A DNA stretch of 38,612 nt, taken from positions 1-38,612 of the forward strand of contig NZ_JAAVJC010000021.1 of assembly GCF_012033785.1 (NCBI RefSeq). Direction: 5' to 3'. How positions within the stretch are numbered: position 1 is the stretch's first letter; each line of letters opens with the position of its first letter. The DNA is from Streptomyces bohaiensis (GTDB lineage Bacteria > Actinomycetota > Actinomycetes > Streptomycetales > Streptomycetaceae). A model generated the notes under the pieces. It had not been told where the DNA came from and did no database searches. It saw only the letters and a list, made by a program, of their open reading frames with translations. Shown in pieces: positions 7,607-15,915 of this stretch. Position numbers and translations under genes: made by a program.

Positions 7607-10567
7607 ATGCCGCTGCTGGACCCGGACCCCGCCGCCCTGCGGCCCGCCGCCGGCACCCCCGCCGCCGACCGGGTGCCGCCGGAGCTGGCGGAGGGCACCC
7701 CGCAGCCGCTGCGCCGCGACCTGACCGACCTGCTCGGCGCCGAACAGGTCCTCTGGCGCGTCACCGACCTCGTCAGCTACGCCTCGGACGCCAGCCCCTA
7801 CCGGTTCGTGCCCCGCGTCGTCGTGATCGCGCGCCATACCGCCGACGTCGCCGCCGTCCTCGGGTACGCCCGGCGCCACGGGCGCGACGTCGTCTTCCGG
7901 GCAGGCGGCACCTCCCTCAACGGCCAGGCCCAGGGCGAGGACATCCTCGTCGACGTACGGCGCCACTGGGCGGGGGCGACCCCGTCCGCCGACGGCACCC
8001 GCCTGCGCGTCCTGCCCGGCACCACCGTGCAGCGGGCCAACGCCGCCCTCGCCCGCCACGGCCGCGTCCTGGGACCGGACCCCGCCAGCGCCATCGCCGC
8101 GACCCTCGGCGGCGTGGTCGCCAACAACGCCTCCGGCATGACCGCCGGGACGACCCGCAACAGCTACCGCACCGCCACCTCGATGACGATCGTGCTGCCC
8201 TCCGGCACGGTCGTCGACACCGCCGCCCCCGACGCCGACACCGCGCTGGCCGCGGCGGAACCCGACCTCGCGGCGGGCCTGCTGGCGCTGCGGCAGGAGA
8301 TCCTCGCCGACGCCGCGCTCACCGACCGCATCCGGGCCAAGCACCAGCTGAAGAACACCAACGGCTACCGCCTCGACGCGTTCCTCGACTCCGACTCCCC
8401 CGCCGCAATCCTGCGCGGCCTGATGGTCGGGTCCCAGGGCACCCTCGGCTTCCTCGCCGAGATCGTCATGGACACCCTGCCCCTGCATCGGCACGTCCTC
8501 GCCGGCCTGCTGTTCTTCCCGTCCCTCGCCGCGGCGGCCGCCGCCGTGCCGCACTTCACCGCCGCCGGCGCCCCGGCGGTGGAACTGATGGACGGCAACA
8601 CGCTGCGCGCCTCGGTGGCCGTCGACGGCGTCCCCGCCGACTGGGCGGAGCTCCCCACCGGCACCACCGCGCTGCTGGTGGAGTTCCGCGCCCCGGACGA
8701 GGCCGCCGCCGAAGCAGCCCGCATCACCGCCGAGCAGCTGCTCGGCGACCTGGAACTGGTCGCGCCGGTCGCCTCGGTCACCAACGCCTTCACCGCCGAC
8801 CCGGCGGTGATCGCCGGCTACTGGAAGGCGCGCAAGGCCTTCGTCACCGCGGTGGGAGGCGCCCGCCCACCCGGGACCACCCTGATCACCGAGGACTTCG
8901 CGGTACCGCCCGAGCGGCTCTCCGAGGCGTGCGAGGCCCTGCTGGAGTTGCAGGCGCGCCACGGCTTCGACGCCGCTGTCGCCGGACACGCGGCCCACGG
9001 CAACCTGCACTTCCTGCTCGCCTTCGACGCCGCCGACCCCGCGGACGTCGACCGCTACGCGGCGTTCATGGCCGAGTTCTGCGGGCTGACCGTCGAGCGG
9101 TTCGACGGCTCCCTCAAGGCCGAGCACGCCACCGGCCGAAACATCGCGCCCTTCCTCGAACTGGAGTGGGGCGAGCGGGCCACCGCGCTCATGTGGCGCA
9201 TCAAGCGCCTGATCGACCCGACCGGCGTCCTGGCGCCCCGGGTCGTGCTCGACCGCGACCCCCGCGCCCACCTCCGGGGGTTGAAGTCCATCCCCGCGGT
9301 GGAGGCCGAGGCCGACCCCTGCATCGAGTGCGGCTTCTGCGAACCCGTCTGCCCCAGCCGGGACCTGACCACCACACCGCGCCAGCGGATCGTGCTCCGG
9401 CGGGAGATGATGCGGCAGCCCGCCGGCTCCGAGGTCGGGGAGAACCTGCTCGCGGACTACGGGTACGCCGCCGTCGACACCTGCGCCGGCGACTCCAGCT
9501 GCCGCGTCGCCTGCCCGGTCGGCATCGACACCGGCGCCATGATGAAGGAGTTCCGCTCACGGCGGCACAGCGACCGGCAGGAGCGCGCAGCCACCGCCGC
9601 CGCGCGCCGGTTCGCCGTACTGGAACGCGCCGCGCGCCTCGCGGTCACGGCGGCCGCGACCGCGGGCGACACCGTGTCCGGCAAGGCCACGGCCCTCGCC
9701 CGCCGCGCCGTCAGCCACGAACTGGTGCCGCAGTGGCTGCCCGGGATGCCCCCGGCGGCCGGCCCCCTGCCGCGCACCCCGCGCGAGGGGGCCACCGCGG
9801 TCTACTACCCCGCCTGCGTCAACCGGATCTTCGGCGAACCCGAGGGCCTCACCGGCTCACTGCCACTCCCCCGCGCCGTGGTCGCCCTGGCGCTGCGCGC
9901 CGACCGGCCGGTCTGGGTGCCCGAGGACGTCGCCGGGACCTGCTGCGCCACCATCTGGCACTCCAAGGGGTACGAGGGCGGCAACACCCTCATGGCCAAC
10001 CGGGTCGTCGAGGCCGCCTGGCGGTGGACCGACCACGGCCGGCTGCCGCTGGTCGTCGACGCCTCCTCCTGCACCCTCGGTCTGGCCGAGGAGGTGGTCC
10101 CCTACCTGACGGAGGCCAACCGGGAACGCCACGCGCGCCTGACCGTCCTCGACTCGCTCCAGTGGGCCGTCGACCAGCTCCTGCCGCGACTGGCCGTCAA
10201 CCACCCCGTGGCGTCGGCGGTGGTGCACCCCACCTGCTCGATGCAGCACCTCGGCGACGAGGAGGCGCTGCGGCGGGTCGCCGAGGCGTGCGCCGGGGAG
10301 GCGGTCGTCCCGCTCGACGCCACCTGCTGCGGATTCGCCGGCGACCGGGGCATGCTCCACGAGGAGCTCACCGCCTCCGCCACCGCGCGGGAGGCGGCCG
10401 AGGTCACCGCCCGCCCCTTCGACGCGCACCTGTCGGCCAACCGCATGTGCGAGATCGGCATGGAGCAGGCGACCGGCCGCCCCTACCACTCGGCGCTGAT
10501 CGCGCTGGAACGCGCGACCCGCCCGGCGGGCCCCGCCGCGCCCGGGGCGGAGCCGGAGCCGAGCTGA
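7607..10567 (+). CDS. FAD and Fe-S D-2-hydroxyacid (D-lactate-type) dehydrogenase, one chain
   Basis: The 986-residue protein fuses three modules that many bacteria encode separately. Residues ~60-540 form a VAO-type FAD domain with GlcD/DLD features (VFRAGGTSLNGQAQG, VANNASGM, VMVGSQGTLGF-like segment and KAEHATGRNIAPF). Residues ~570-645 form a dicluster ferredoxin domain, with one set starting at Cys572 (CIECGFCEPVCPS) and a second at Cys626 (CAGDSSCRVACPVG). The C-terminal third is a heterodisulfide-reductase-type CCG region with CCATIWH at ~779 and CCGFAG at ~907. This architecture matches membrane-associated quinone-linked D-lactate or D-2-hydroxyglutarate/glycolate dehydrogenases. It probably feeds electrons from a D-2-hydroxyacid to the respiratory chain; the acid is not predictable. 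GGAGGGAGA supports the ATG at 7607. Confidence 0.9.
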   Translation: MPLLDPDPAALRPAAGTPAADRVPPELAEGTPQPLRRDLTDLLGAEQVLWRVTDLVSYASDASPYRFVPRVVVIARHTADVAAVLGYARRHGRDVVFRAGGTSLNGQAQGEDILVDVRRHWAGATPSADGTRLRVLPGTTVQRANAALARHGRVLGPDPASAIAATLGGVVANNASGMTAGTTRNSYRTATSMTIVLPSGTVVDTAAPDADTALAAAEPDLAAGLLALRQEILADAALTDRIRAKHQLKNTNGYRLDAFLDSDSPAAILRGLMVGSQGTLGFLAEIVMDTLPLHRHVLAGLLFFPSLAAAAAAVPHFTAAGAPAVELMDGNTLRASVAVDGVPADWAELPTGTTALLVEFRAPDEAAAEAARITAEQLLGDLELVAPVASVTNAFTADPAVIAGYWKARKAFVTAVGGARPPGTTLITEDFAVPPERLSEACEALLELQARHGFDAAVAGHAAHGNLHFLLAFDAADPADVDRYAAFMAEFCGLTVERFDGSLKAEHATGRNIAPFLELEWGERATALMWRIKRLIDPTGVLAPRVVLDRDPRAHLRGLKSIPAVEAEADPCIECGFCEPVCPSRDLTTTPRQRIVLRREMMRQPAGSEVGENLLADYGYAAVDTCAGDSSCRVACPVGIDTGAMMKEFRSRRHSDRQERAATAAARRFAVLERAARLAVTAAATAGDTVSGKATALARRAVSHELVPQWLPGMPPAAGPLPRTPREGATAVYYPACVNRIFGEPEGLTGSLPLPRAVVALALRADRPVWVPEDVAGTCCATIWHSKGYEGGNTLMANRVVEAAWRWTDHGRLPLVVDASSCTLGLAEEVVPYLTEANRERHARLTVLDSLQWAVDQLLPRLAVNHPVASAVVHPTCSMQHLGDEEALRRVAEACAGEAVVPLDATCCGFAGDRGMLHEELTASATAREAAEVTARPFDAHLSANRMCEIGMEQATGRPYHSALIALERATRPAGPAAPGAEPEPS

Positions 10568-10580
10568 GAGCGGGTGCGGG

Positions 10581-10610
10581 GCCCCGGCTCCGGACGCCCG
10601 CAACCGGGGC
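10581..10610. terminator. Weak hairpin between convergent genes
   Basis: GCCCCGG (10581-10587) and CCGGGGC (10604-10610) can pair around a 16-nt loop. It lies between the dehydrogenase stop and the membrane-protein stop and touches the latter. The stem is short, so confidence is low. Confidence 0.3.
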
Positions 10611-11212
10611 TACGGAATCGACGCCGCGCACCCCGGTGGCGGGTAGTCGCCCGCCACCCGGAAGTCGGCACAGGTGAAGAAGTGGTCGTTCCAAGCCCCC
10701 ACCACCAGGCCGACGGCCGACACCACCGCGACGATCACGACCGAGGCGACCCTCATCCGCCGCTGCGGCAGCGCGAAGTACCCGGGCGCGAGCAGCCGGG
10801 CCACCACCCACAGCACCAGGGGCAGCGACAGCACCATCGCCCCGGTCAGCACCCCGTCGACCACCTCGAACGCCCGACCGGGGGCAATCACCGGAGCGAG
10901 AAGCCGGAAGACCACCCAGAGCGCCGGAAGCGCGAACAGGAACGTGACCCAGCCGTGTTCGCGCACCTGCTGCCGGAGCGCCCAGCGCCCGAGCAGCACC
11001 ACCAGCGAGAGCACCAGCAGCTGCGTCGTCCGGTTGTAGAACACGGTCCCGTAGGCGCCCCAGGTGAAGGCCAGGTCCCACCCCACCAGCGCGGCGGAGA
11101 CCGTCACCGCGAAGAACCCCCGCAGGGCGACCGCCCGCCTGCCGGTCCGGCTGAACCCCTCCAGCAGGTCGTCCTCCTCGTGCCGCGCCGCCCTGCCGTC
11201 CCGCTCCGCCAT
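10610..11212 (-). CDS. Hypothetical integral membrane protein
   Basis: I do not recognise the family. The 200-residue product has a charged N-terminal tail of about 28 residues and then about five hydrophobic segments, near residues 30-52, 60-80, 86-106, 115-138 and 150-172. It ends with a short polar tail containing two cysteines (FFTCADF and PPGCAAS) that would face the outside if topology is N-in, so a disulfide is possible. ATG 11212 is chosen because a GGAG is adjacent (close spacing) and the open frame upstream to 11374 has no hydrophobic or conserved character. It is a single gene convergent with the dehydrogenase and divergent from the ABC pair. Confidence 0.7.
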   Translation of the reverse strand: MAERDGRAARHEEDDLLEGFSRTGRRAVALRGFFAVTVSAALVGWDLAFTWGAYGTVFYNRTTQLLVLSLVVLLGRWALRQQVREHGWVTFLFALPALWVVFRLLAPVIAPGRAFEVVDGVLTGAMVLSLPLVLWVVARLLAPGYFALPQRRMRVASVVIVAVVSAVGLVVGAWNDHFFTCADFRVAGDYPPPGCAASIP

Positions 11213-11430
11213 GCTCCGGCACCCTGCCGCACCGCACGCAGCGCCGGGCGCAGACACACGGACGTTACGCCGGGCGGACGCACCGGTGCGCCGGTACCGG
11301 GCGCCCGCCCGACCACGCCGAACGCCCCCGCCCCCGGTTCCCCTCCCTAAACCCGTTGAACTGGCGCCCCGCACCGATCAGGCTGTACAGGTTGTGACGG
11401 TGGGCCGCGGCCCCGAACCCCAGGGACGCC

Positions 11431-13263
11431 ATGCAGATTCGCGACCTCCCCCACGCCGACCCGGGAGAACCCGACGTCAGGTCGGGCTTCCGGTTCCTGG
11501 TGTGGCTCTTCCGCCGCCAGCTCGGCGGCCAGCTGCGAGCGGTGCTGTACGGCGCCCTCCACATGACCGGCGTCGCCCTGCTGCCGGTGGCCGCCGGCGC
11601 GGCCGTCCAGGCCGTCATCGACGAGTCGGGGCGGGACCTCGCGCTGGTCGGGGCGGCGCTGCTGGCGGTGGCGCTGCTCATCGCCGGTGCCGACGGCGCG
11701 CTGCACCGGGCGGCGGTGACCAACTGGATCACCGCCGCGGCACGCGTGCAGCAGCTGCTCGCGCGGCGCACCGCCGAGCTCGGCGGCATGCTGACCCGGC
11801 GGGTGGCCGCCGGCGAGGTGGTCAAGGTGTCCACCGGCGACGTGGAGAAGATCGGCTGGTTCGTGGAGTCGTTCTCCCGGTTCGCCGGTGCCGTGCTGGT
11901 GGTCGTCGGGGTCTGCACGGGCCTGCTGGTCTACCAGCCGGAGCTCGGAGTCGTCGTCCTGCTCGGCATCCTGGCCGTGGTGCTCCCCATGCTGCCGCTG
12001 CTGCCGGCCGCGACCCGGCGGGCGGACGCGGAGCGGGCGAAGTCGGGCCGTGCGACGGAGCTGGCCTCCGACACCGTGGCGGGGCTGCGGGTGCTGCGCG
12101 GCATCGGCGGCGAGGAGCTGTTCCTGAGCCGGTACCGCCGCGCCTCGCAGGAGGTCCGGGGCGCCTCGGTGCACAGCGCCCGTATGTGGGCGCTGATCGA
12201 CGCCGTGCAGGTGGTGATGCGGGGGCTGCTGCTCATCGCCGTCACCTGGCAGGGCGCGCGGCTCGCGCTGGCCGGGGACATCACCCCCGGTCAGCTGGTG
12301 ACGGTCTACGGGGCTGCGATGTTCCTGCTGTTCCCGCTGCGGATCTTCCAGGAGGCGGCGATGGCCTTCGTGTTCTCGCGCCCCTCCGCGCGGCGGGCGG
12401 TACGGGTGCTCTCGCTGCGCCGTGAGGACGGCGACGCCGTCCCCGCCCCGCGGCAGGGCGACGGCCCACCCGCGCTGCACGACCCGGCGACGGGGCTGCG
12501 GGCCGACGGCGGCGCGCTGACCGCGGTGGTCTGCGGGGACCCGGTCACCGCCGAGCGGCTCGCCACCCGCCTCGGCGGCCACGCCCCGCCGGACGAGGGG
12601 GCCGACCCCGTGCCCTCCGCCGAACTCGACGGGCGGCCGCTGGACGACATGCCGCTGCGCGCCGCGCGCACCGCGGTCCTGGTGCAGGACAAGGACCCGG
12701 TGCTGCTCTCGGGGACGCTGCGCGAGCTGCTCGACGTGCCGTCGTCGGGCCGGGTCACGGTGGACCGGGCGCTGGAGGCGGCGCAGTGCGCCGACGTACT
12801 GGCCGCTGTGGCACGCTCCGCCCCCGAGGGCGGCGACGTGCTGGACGCGCGGGTCACCGAGCGGGGCCGGTCGCTCTCCGGCGGCCAGCGCCAACGGCTG
12901 GCCCTGGCACGCTCGCTGGTCACCGACCCGGAGGTCCTCGTGCTGGACGAGCCGACCTCCGCGGTCGACTCACACACCGAGGCGCGCATCGCCCGCGGAG
13001 TGCGCGAGCTGCGCGCCGGCCGCACCACCGTGGTGATGACCTCCAGCCCGCTGCTGCTCGACCTCGCCGACGCCGTGGTCTTCGTCCACGACGGCGCGGC
13101 CCGGCCCGCCGGCTCCCACCGCTCCCTGGTCGCCACCGACCCGGAGTACCGCGCGGTGGTGACCCGGGAGCCGGACGTCCCGGCCGCGTCGCCGCCGGCA
13201 GCCGGCACCACGACCACCCGGGGCACCGACCCCGCGCCCTCACCCGCCGAGGAGTCCGTATGA
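11431..13263 (+). CDS. Heterodimeric ABC exporter subunit A, NBD lacking Walker A and H-loop
   Basis: The 610-residue protein has a six-helix exporter domain (about residues 25-320) and a C-terminal ATPase-like domain. The P-loop is destroyed: residues 369-377 read GDPVTAERL where GxxGxGKST belongs, so the ATP-binding lysine is absent. The H-loop histidine is replaced by serine near residue 538 (MTSSP). In contrast the signature LSGGQ (482-486) and Walker B VLVLDEP with Glu507 are intact. It can therefore donate LSGGQ to a partner but cannot bind ATP normally itself. The next gene overlaps by 4 bp (ATGA) and encodes the complementary half. A low-complexity Pro/Thr tail follows the domain. Cargo is unknown; no peptide precursor or modification gene is adjacent. 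The start is ATG 11431 with a weak AGGGA. Confidence 0.9.
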   Translation: MQIRDLPHADPGEPDVRSGFRFLVWLFRRQLGGQLRAVLYGALHMTGVALLPVAAGAAVQAVIDESGRDLALVGAALLAVALLIAGADGALHRAAVTNWITAAARVQQLLARRTAELGGMLTRRVAAGEVVKVSTGDVEKIGWFVESFSRFAGAVLVVVGVCTGLLVYQPELGVVVLLGILAVVLPMLPLLPAATRRADAERAKSGRATELASDTVAGLRVLRGIGGEELFLSRYRRASQEVRGASVHSARMWALIDAVQVVMRGLLLIAVTWQGARLALAGDITPGQLVTVYGAAMFLLFPLRIFQEAAMAFVFSRPSARRAVRVLSLRREDGDAVPAPRQGDGPPALHDPATGLRADGGALTAVVCGDPVTAERLATRLGGHAPPDEGADPVPSAELDGRPLDDMPLRAARTAVLVQDKDPVLLSGTLRELLDVPSSGRVTVDRALEAAQCADVLAAVARSAPEGGDVLDARVTERGRSLSGGQRQRLALARSLVTDPEVLVLDEPTSAVDSHTEARIARGVRELRAGRTTVVMTSSPLLLDLADAVVFVHDGAARPAGSHRSLVATDPEYRAVVTREPDVPAASPPAAGTTTTRGTDPAPSPAEESV

Positions 13264-15050
13264 GCCCGCGCATCGGCGTGGCACCGCCGGAGTTCGACCC
13301 GGCCGCCGGTGAGCACGCGACCACCCTCCCGGTGGCCGGCGGCGCCACCGTGCGCCGGTACGTCGGCGAGCTGGTCCGCCGCCACCACACCGCCTTCCTG
13401 GTGCTGATCGTCGTCAACACCGCCGCGGTGCTGGCCTCCATGGTCGGCCCCTACCTGCTGGGAGGGGTGGTGCAGGACCTGTCCGAGGGGGCGACCGACC
13501 TCCCGCTGACGTGGGTGGTCTCGGTCTTCCTCGCCGCGCTCGCCGTGCAGGCGTTCTTCACCCGGCTGGTGCGGCTGCGCGGCGCGATCCTCGGCGAGCG
13601 GATGCTGGCCGACCTGCGCGAGGACTTCCTGGTCCGCTCCGTCGGGCTGCCCCCGGGCGTGCTGGAGCGCGCCGGGACCGGTGACCTGCTGGCCCGCATC
13701 AACACCGACATCGACCGGCTGGCGCAGGCGATGCGCGAGGCGGTGCCGCAGCTCGCCATCGCGGTGGTCTGGGCCGCACTGCTGCTGGGCGGCATCGTAC
13801 TGACCGCGCCGGCGCTCGGCATCGGCATCCTGCTGGCGCTGCCGGTGCTGCTGGTGGTCTGCCGCTGGTACTACCGCCGTGCCGGGGCCGGGTACCGCTC
13901 CGAGGCGGCCGGGTACGCGGCGGTGGCGGCGGCGCTCGCGGAGACCGTGGACGCCGGCCGCACCATCGAGGCGCACCGGCTCACCGAGCGCCGCGTCGAG
14001 CTGTCCGACCTCCGGGTCCGCCAGTGGACCCGGTGGGAGCGGTACACGCTGTGGCTGCGGACCGTGCTGATCCCGACGGTCAACATCTACCACTCGATGG
14101 TGCTGGCGGGGGTGCTGCTGATCGGCGGCGCCTTCGCCCTCCAGGGCTGGCTGACGGTGGGCGAGCTGACCACCGGCGCGGTGCTGGCGCAGATGGCCGT
14201 CGAGCCGGTCGGCATGATCCTGCGCTGGTTCGACGAGTTGCAGGTGGCGCGGGTCTCGCTGGCCCGGCTGGTGGGCGTGCAGGAGATCGAGGACCCGCCC
14301 GCCGACGACACCGAGCGCCCGGCCGGGCGCGAGACGCACGCCGACCGGGTCCGGTTCGCGTACCAGGAGGGCACCGACGTGCTGCACGAGGTGTCGCTGC
14401 GGGTGCCGCCGGGGACCAGGGTGGCGCTGGTCGGGCCGTCCGGCGCGGGCAAGTCGACGCTGGGGCGGCTGCTGGCCGGTGTCTACGGGCCGCGGACCGG
14501 TGCGGTGACGCTGGGCGGGGCGCACCTGGCGCGGATGCCCGCGGAGCGGGTGCGCGAGCACGTCGCGCTCGTCAACCAGGAGCACCACGTCTTCGTCGGT
14601 CCGCTCCGGGACAACCTGCGGCTGGCCCGGCCGGACGCCGACGACGAGGAGATCTGGGCGGCACTGCGGGCGGTGGACGCCGACGGCTGGGCCGCGTCGC
14701 TACCGGAAGGCCTCGACAGCGAGGTCGGTTCCGGTGCGCTGGCGGTCGCCCCCGCCCACGCGCAGCAGATCGCGCTGGCGCGGCTGGTGCTGGCCGACCC
14801 GCACACCCTCGTGCTGGACGAGGCGACCTCACTGCTCGACCCGCGCGCCGCCCGCGACATGGAGCGCTCGCTGGCCCGGGTGCTGGAGGGCCGCACGGTC
14901 ATCGCGATCGCGCACCGGCTGCACACGGCGCACGACGCGGACGTGATCGCGGTCGTCGAGGACGGGCGGATCAGCGAGTTCGGCAGCCACGACGAACTGG
15001 TCGCCGCCGACGGGACGTACGCGGCGCTGTGGCGGTCCTGGCACGGCTGA
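13260..15050 (+). CDS. Heterodimeric ABC exporter subunit B, NBD lacking the LSGGQ signature
   Basis: This 596-residue exporter subunit overlaps the preceding gene by 4 bp, so the two are translationally coupled. After a six-helix domain (about residues 35-340) it has an intact Walker A (GPSGAGKST, 392-400), Q-loop (VNQEHHVF), Walker B (LVLDEAT, Glu521) and H-loop His552 (IAHRL). The ABC signature is lost: VAPAH occupies 496-500 just before AQQIALAR, where LSGGQ-RQRIALAR is expected. Subunit A has precisely the missing signature, so the dimer should form one canonical and one dead ATP site. Asymmetric sites are known in heterodimeric exporters such as TmrAB and TM287/288, but there the defects are usually milder. 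Substrate is unknown. Confidence 0.9.
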   Translation: MSPRIGVAPPEFDPAAGEHATTLPVAGGATVRRYVGELVRRHHTAFLVLIVVNTAAVLASMVGPYLLGGVVQDLSEGATDLPLTWVVSVFLAALAVQAFFTRLVRLRGAILGERMLADLREDFLVRSVGLPPGVLERAGTGDLLARINTDIDRLAQAMREAVPQLAIAVVWAALLLGGIVLTAPALGIGILLALPVLLVVCRWYYRRAGAGYRSEAAGYAAVAAALAETVDAGRTIEAHRLTERRVELSDLRVRQWTRWERYTLWLRTVLIPTVNIYHSMVLAGVLLIGGAFALQGWLTVGELTTGAVLAQMAVEPVGMILRWFDELQVARVSLARLVGVQEIEDPPADDTERPAGRETHADRVRFAYQEGTDVLHEVSLRVPPGTRVALVGPSGAGKSTLGRLLAGVYGPRTGAVTLGGAHLARMPAERVREHVALVNQEHHVFVGPLRDNLRLARPDADDEEIWAALRAVDADGWAASLPEGLDSEVGSGALAVAPAHAQQIALARLVLADPHTLVLDEATSLLDPRAARDMERSLARVLEGRTVIAIAHRLHTAHDADVIAVVEDGRISEFGSHDELVAADGTYAALWRSWHG

Positions 15051-15054
15051 CGAC

Positions 15055-15101
15055 GTGCTGCGGCGGCCGTCGCCCGGTTCGGGCGGCGGCCGCCGCGGCA
15101 C
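15055..15101. terminator. 21-bp hairpin between convergent genes
   Basis: Arms 15055-15075 and 15081-15101 pair along 21 bp with two G-U wobbles, with a GGTTC loop. It fills the gap between the exporter operon stop (15050) and the peroxiredoxin stop (15110) and should act in both directions. Confidence 0.75.
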
Positions 15102-15109
15102 ACGGCCGG

Positions 15110-15592
15110 TCAGACCGCGTCGAGTGCGGCCAGTTCACGGGCGAGGGTGTCCACGGGCTGGAAGGTGGCCCCGAGCAGGGCGACGTGCTTCCACCGCAGC
15201 ACCCCGTCGGGACCGACGAGGAAGACCGAGCGGCGCAGCCCGAGCCCCGGCACGGCCACCCCGTAGGCGCGGGCGACCTCGCGGTCGGTGTCGGCGAGCA
15301 GCGGCATCCGCAGGTCGTTCCCGCGGGCGAACCCCTCGTGGCTGTCCAGGTCCTGCGGGCTGATGCCCCACACCGCGGCGCCCAGCTCGGTGAACCGGTC
15401 GAGCCCGCCGGAGTAGGAGCACAGCTGCTTGGTGCACACGGCGGTGTTGTCGCCCGGATAGAACGCCAGCACGACGGGGGCGCCGCGGTGCGACGAGAGC
15501 GTGTGGTCGGCGCGGTCGAAGGAGCCGTCGGCGAGGACTCCGCCGGGGAGGGTGAAGTCGGGCGCTGGTTCACCGATGCGGGGTGAGGCCAC
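15110..15592 (-). CDS. Peroxiredoxin, Bcp/AhpC-TSA family
   Basis: The 160-residue product reduces peroxides with a peroxidatic cysteine, Cys53, in FYPGDNTAVCTKQLC. Cys58 lies five residues on, giving the C-x4-C arrangement of atypical two-cysteine Bcp-type enzymes, which are recycled by thioredoxin. The N terminus (IGEPAPDFTLP) and DPDG-like VGPDGVLRW strand fit the family, and the length is normal. The start is GTG 15592, supported by AAGGAG; the frame is open upstream to 15721 but that extension is His/Arg-rich and not peroxiredoxin-like. It is a single-gene unit with a 9-bp inverted repeat in its leader. Confidence 0.92.
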   Translation of the reverse strand: MASPRIGEPAPDFTLPGGVLADGSFDRADHTLSSHRGAPVVLAFYPGDNTAVCTKQLCSYSGGLDRFTELGAAVWGISPQDLDSHEGFARGNDLRMPLLADTDREVARAYGVAVPGLGLRRSVFLVGPDGVLRWKHVALLGATFQPVDTLARELAALDAV

Positions 15593-15616
15593 GGGGGTTC
15601 TCCTTCGGTGGTGGTG

Positions 15617-15638
15617 GTGCCGTCCGGTCGGACGGCAC
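15617..15638. promoter_or_regulatory. Inverted repeat in the peroxiredoxin leader
   Basis: GTGCCGTCC-GGTC-GGACGGCAC is a perfect 9-bp inverted repeat, 24 bp upstream of the peroxiredoxin start on the minus strand. It could be an operator or a leader hairpin. Confidence 0.35.
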
Positions 15639-15820
15639 GCCACCGCCGCGGCAGCGGCGGGGCGGTGCGGGTACTCGGTGCGTTCGGCCCGTCGTCGGTG
15701 GTTCGGAGCGGAACCGTCCACGGACGGGTCACGCTACCGGCACGCGGCCCCGTCCGGCCGTGGTTGGGCCGTCGTCGCCCCCGGCCGAGGTCGGGTTCCC
15801 CGGCCGCCGGGGCGGGACGC

Positions 15821-15863
15821 GCCCGTGCCCCGGCGGCCGGGTGGCGGCAGCCGGGGCACGGGC
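15821..15863 (-). terminator. Terminator hairpin of the aldehyde dehydrogenase gene
   Basis: Perfect 14-bp arms GCCCGTGCCCCGGC (15821-15834) and GCCGGGGCACGGGC (15850-15863) enclose a 15-nt loop, 52 bp beyond the stop codon on the minus strand. Confidence 0.7.
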
Positions 15864-15915
15864 AGGCGGTGCGGGCGGTGGTTGCGGCGGCGCTCCGCCT
15901 CCGCGACCGGCGCGA

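Larger units (their letters stand above)
15593..15915. other. Intergenic region between peroxiredoxin and aldehyde dehydrogenase genes
   Basis: This 323-bp stretch holds the peroxiredoxin ribosome site and leader repeat (15617-15638) and the terminator hairpin of the aldehyde dehydrogenase gene (15821-15863). Open frames crossing it have no recognisable protein character. I see no clear promoter hexamers. Confidence 0.6.

Noticed and set aside
11431..13263. Pseudogene because Walker A is missing
   Set aside because: The frame is intact, signature and Walker B are conserved, and the downstream partner has the reciprocal loss, so selection on a heterodimer is more likely than decay.
11431..15050. 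Lanthipeptide or other RiPP export system
   Set aside because: Neither subunit has a C39 peptidase domain, and I see no precursor peptide or modification enzyme in the neighbourhood.
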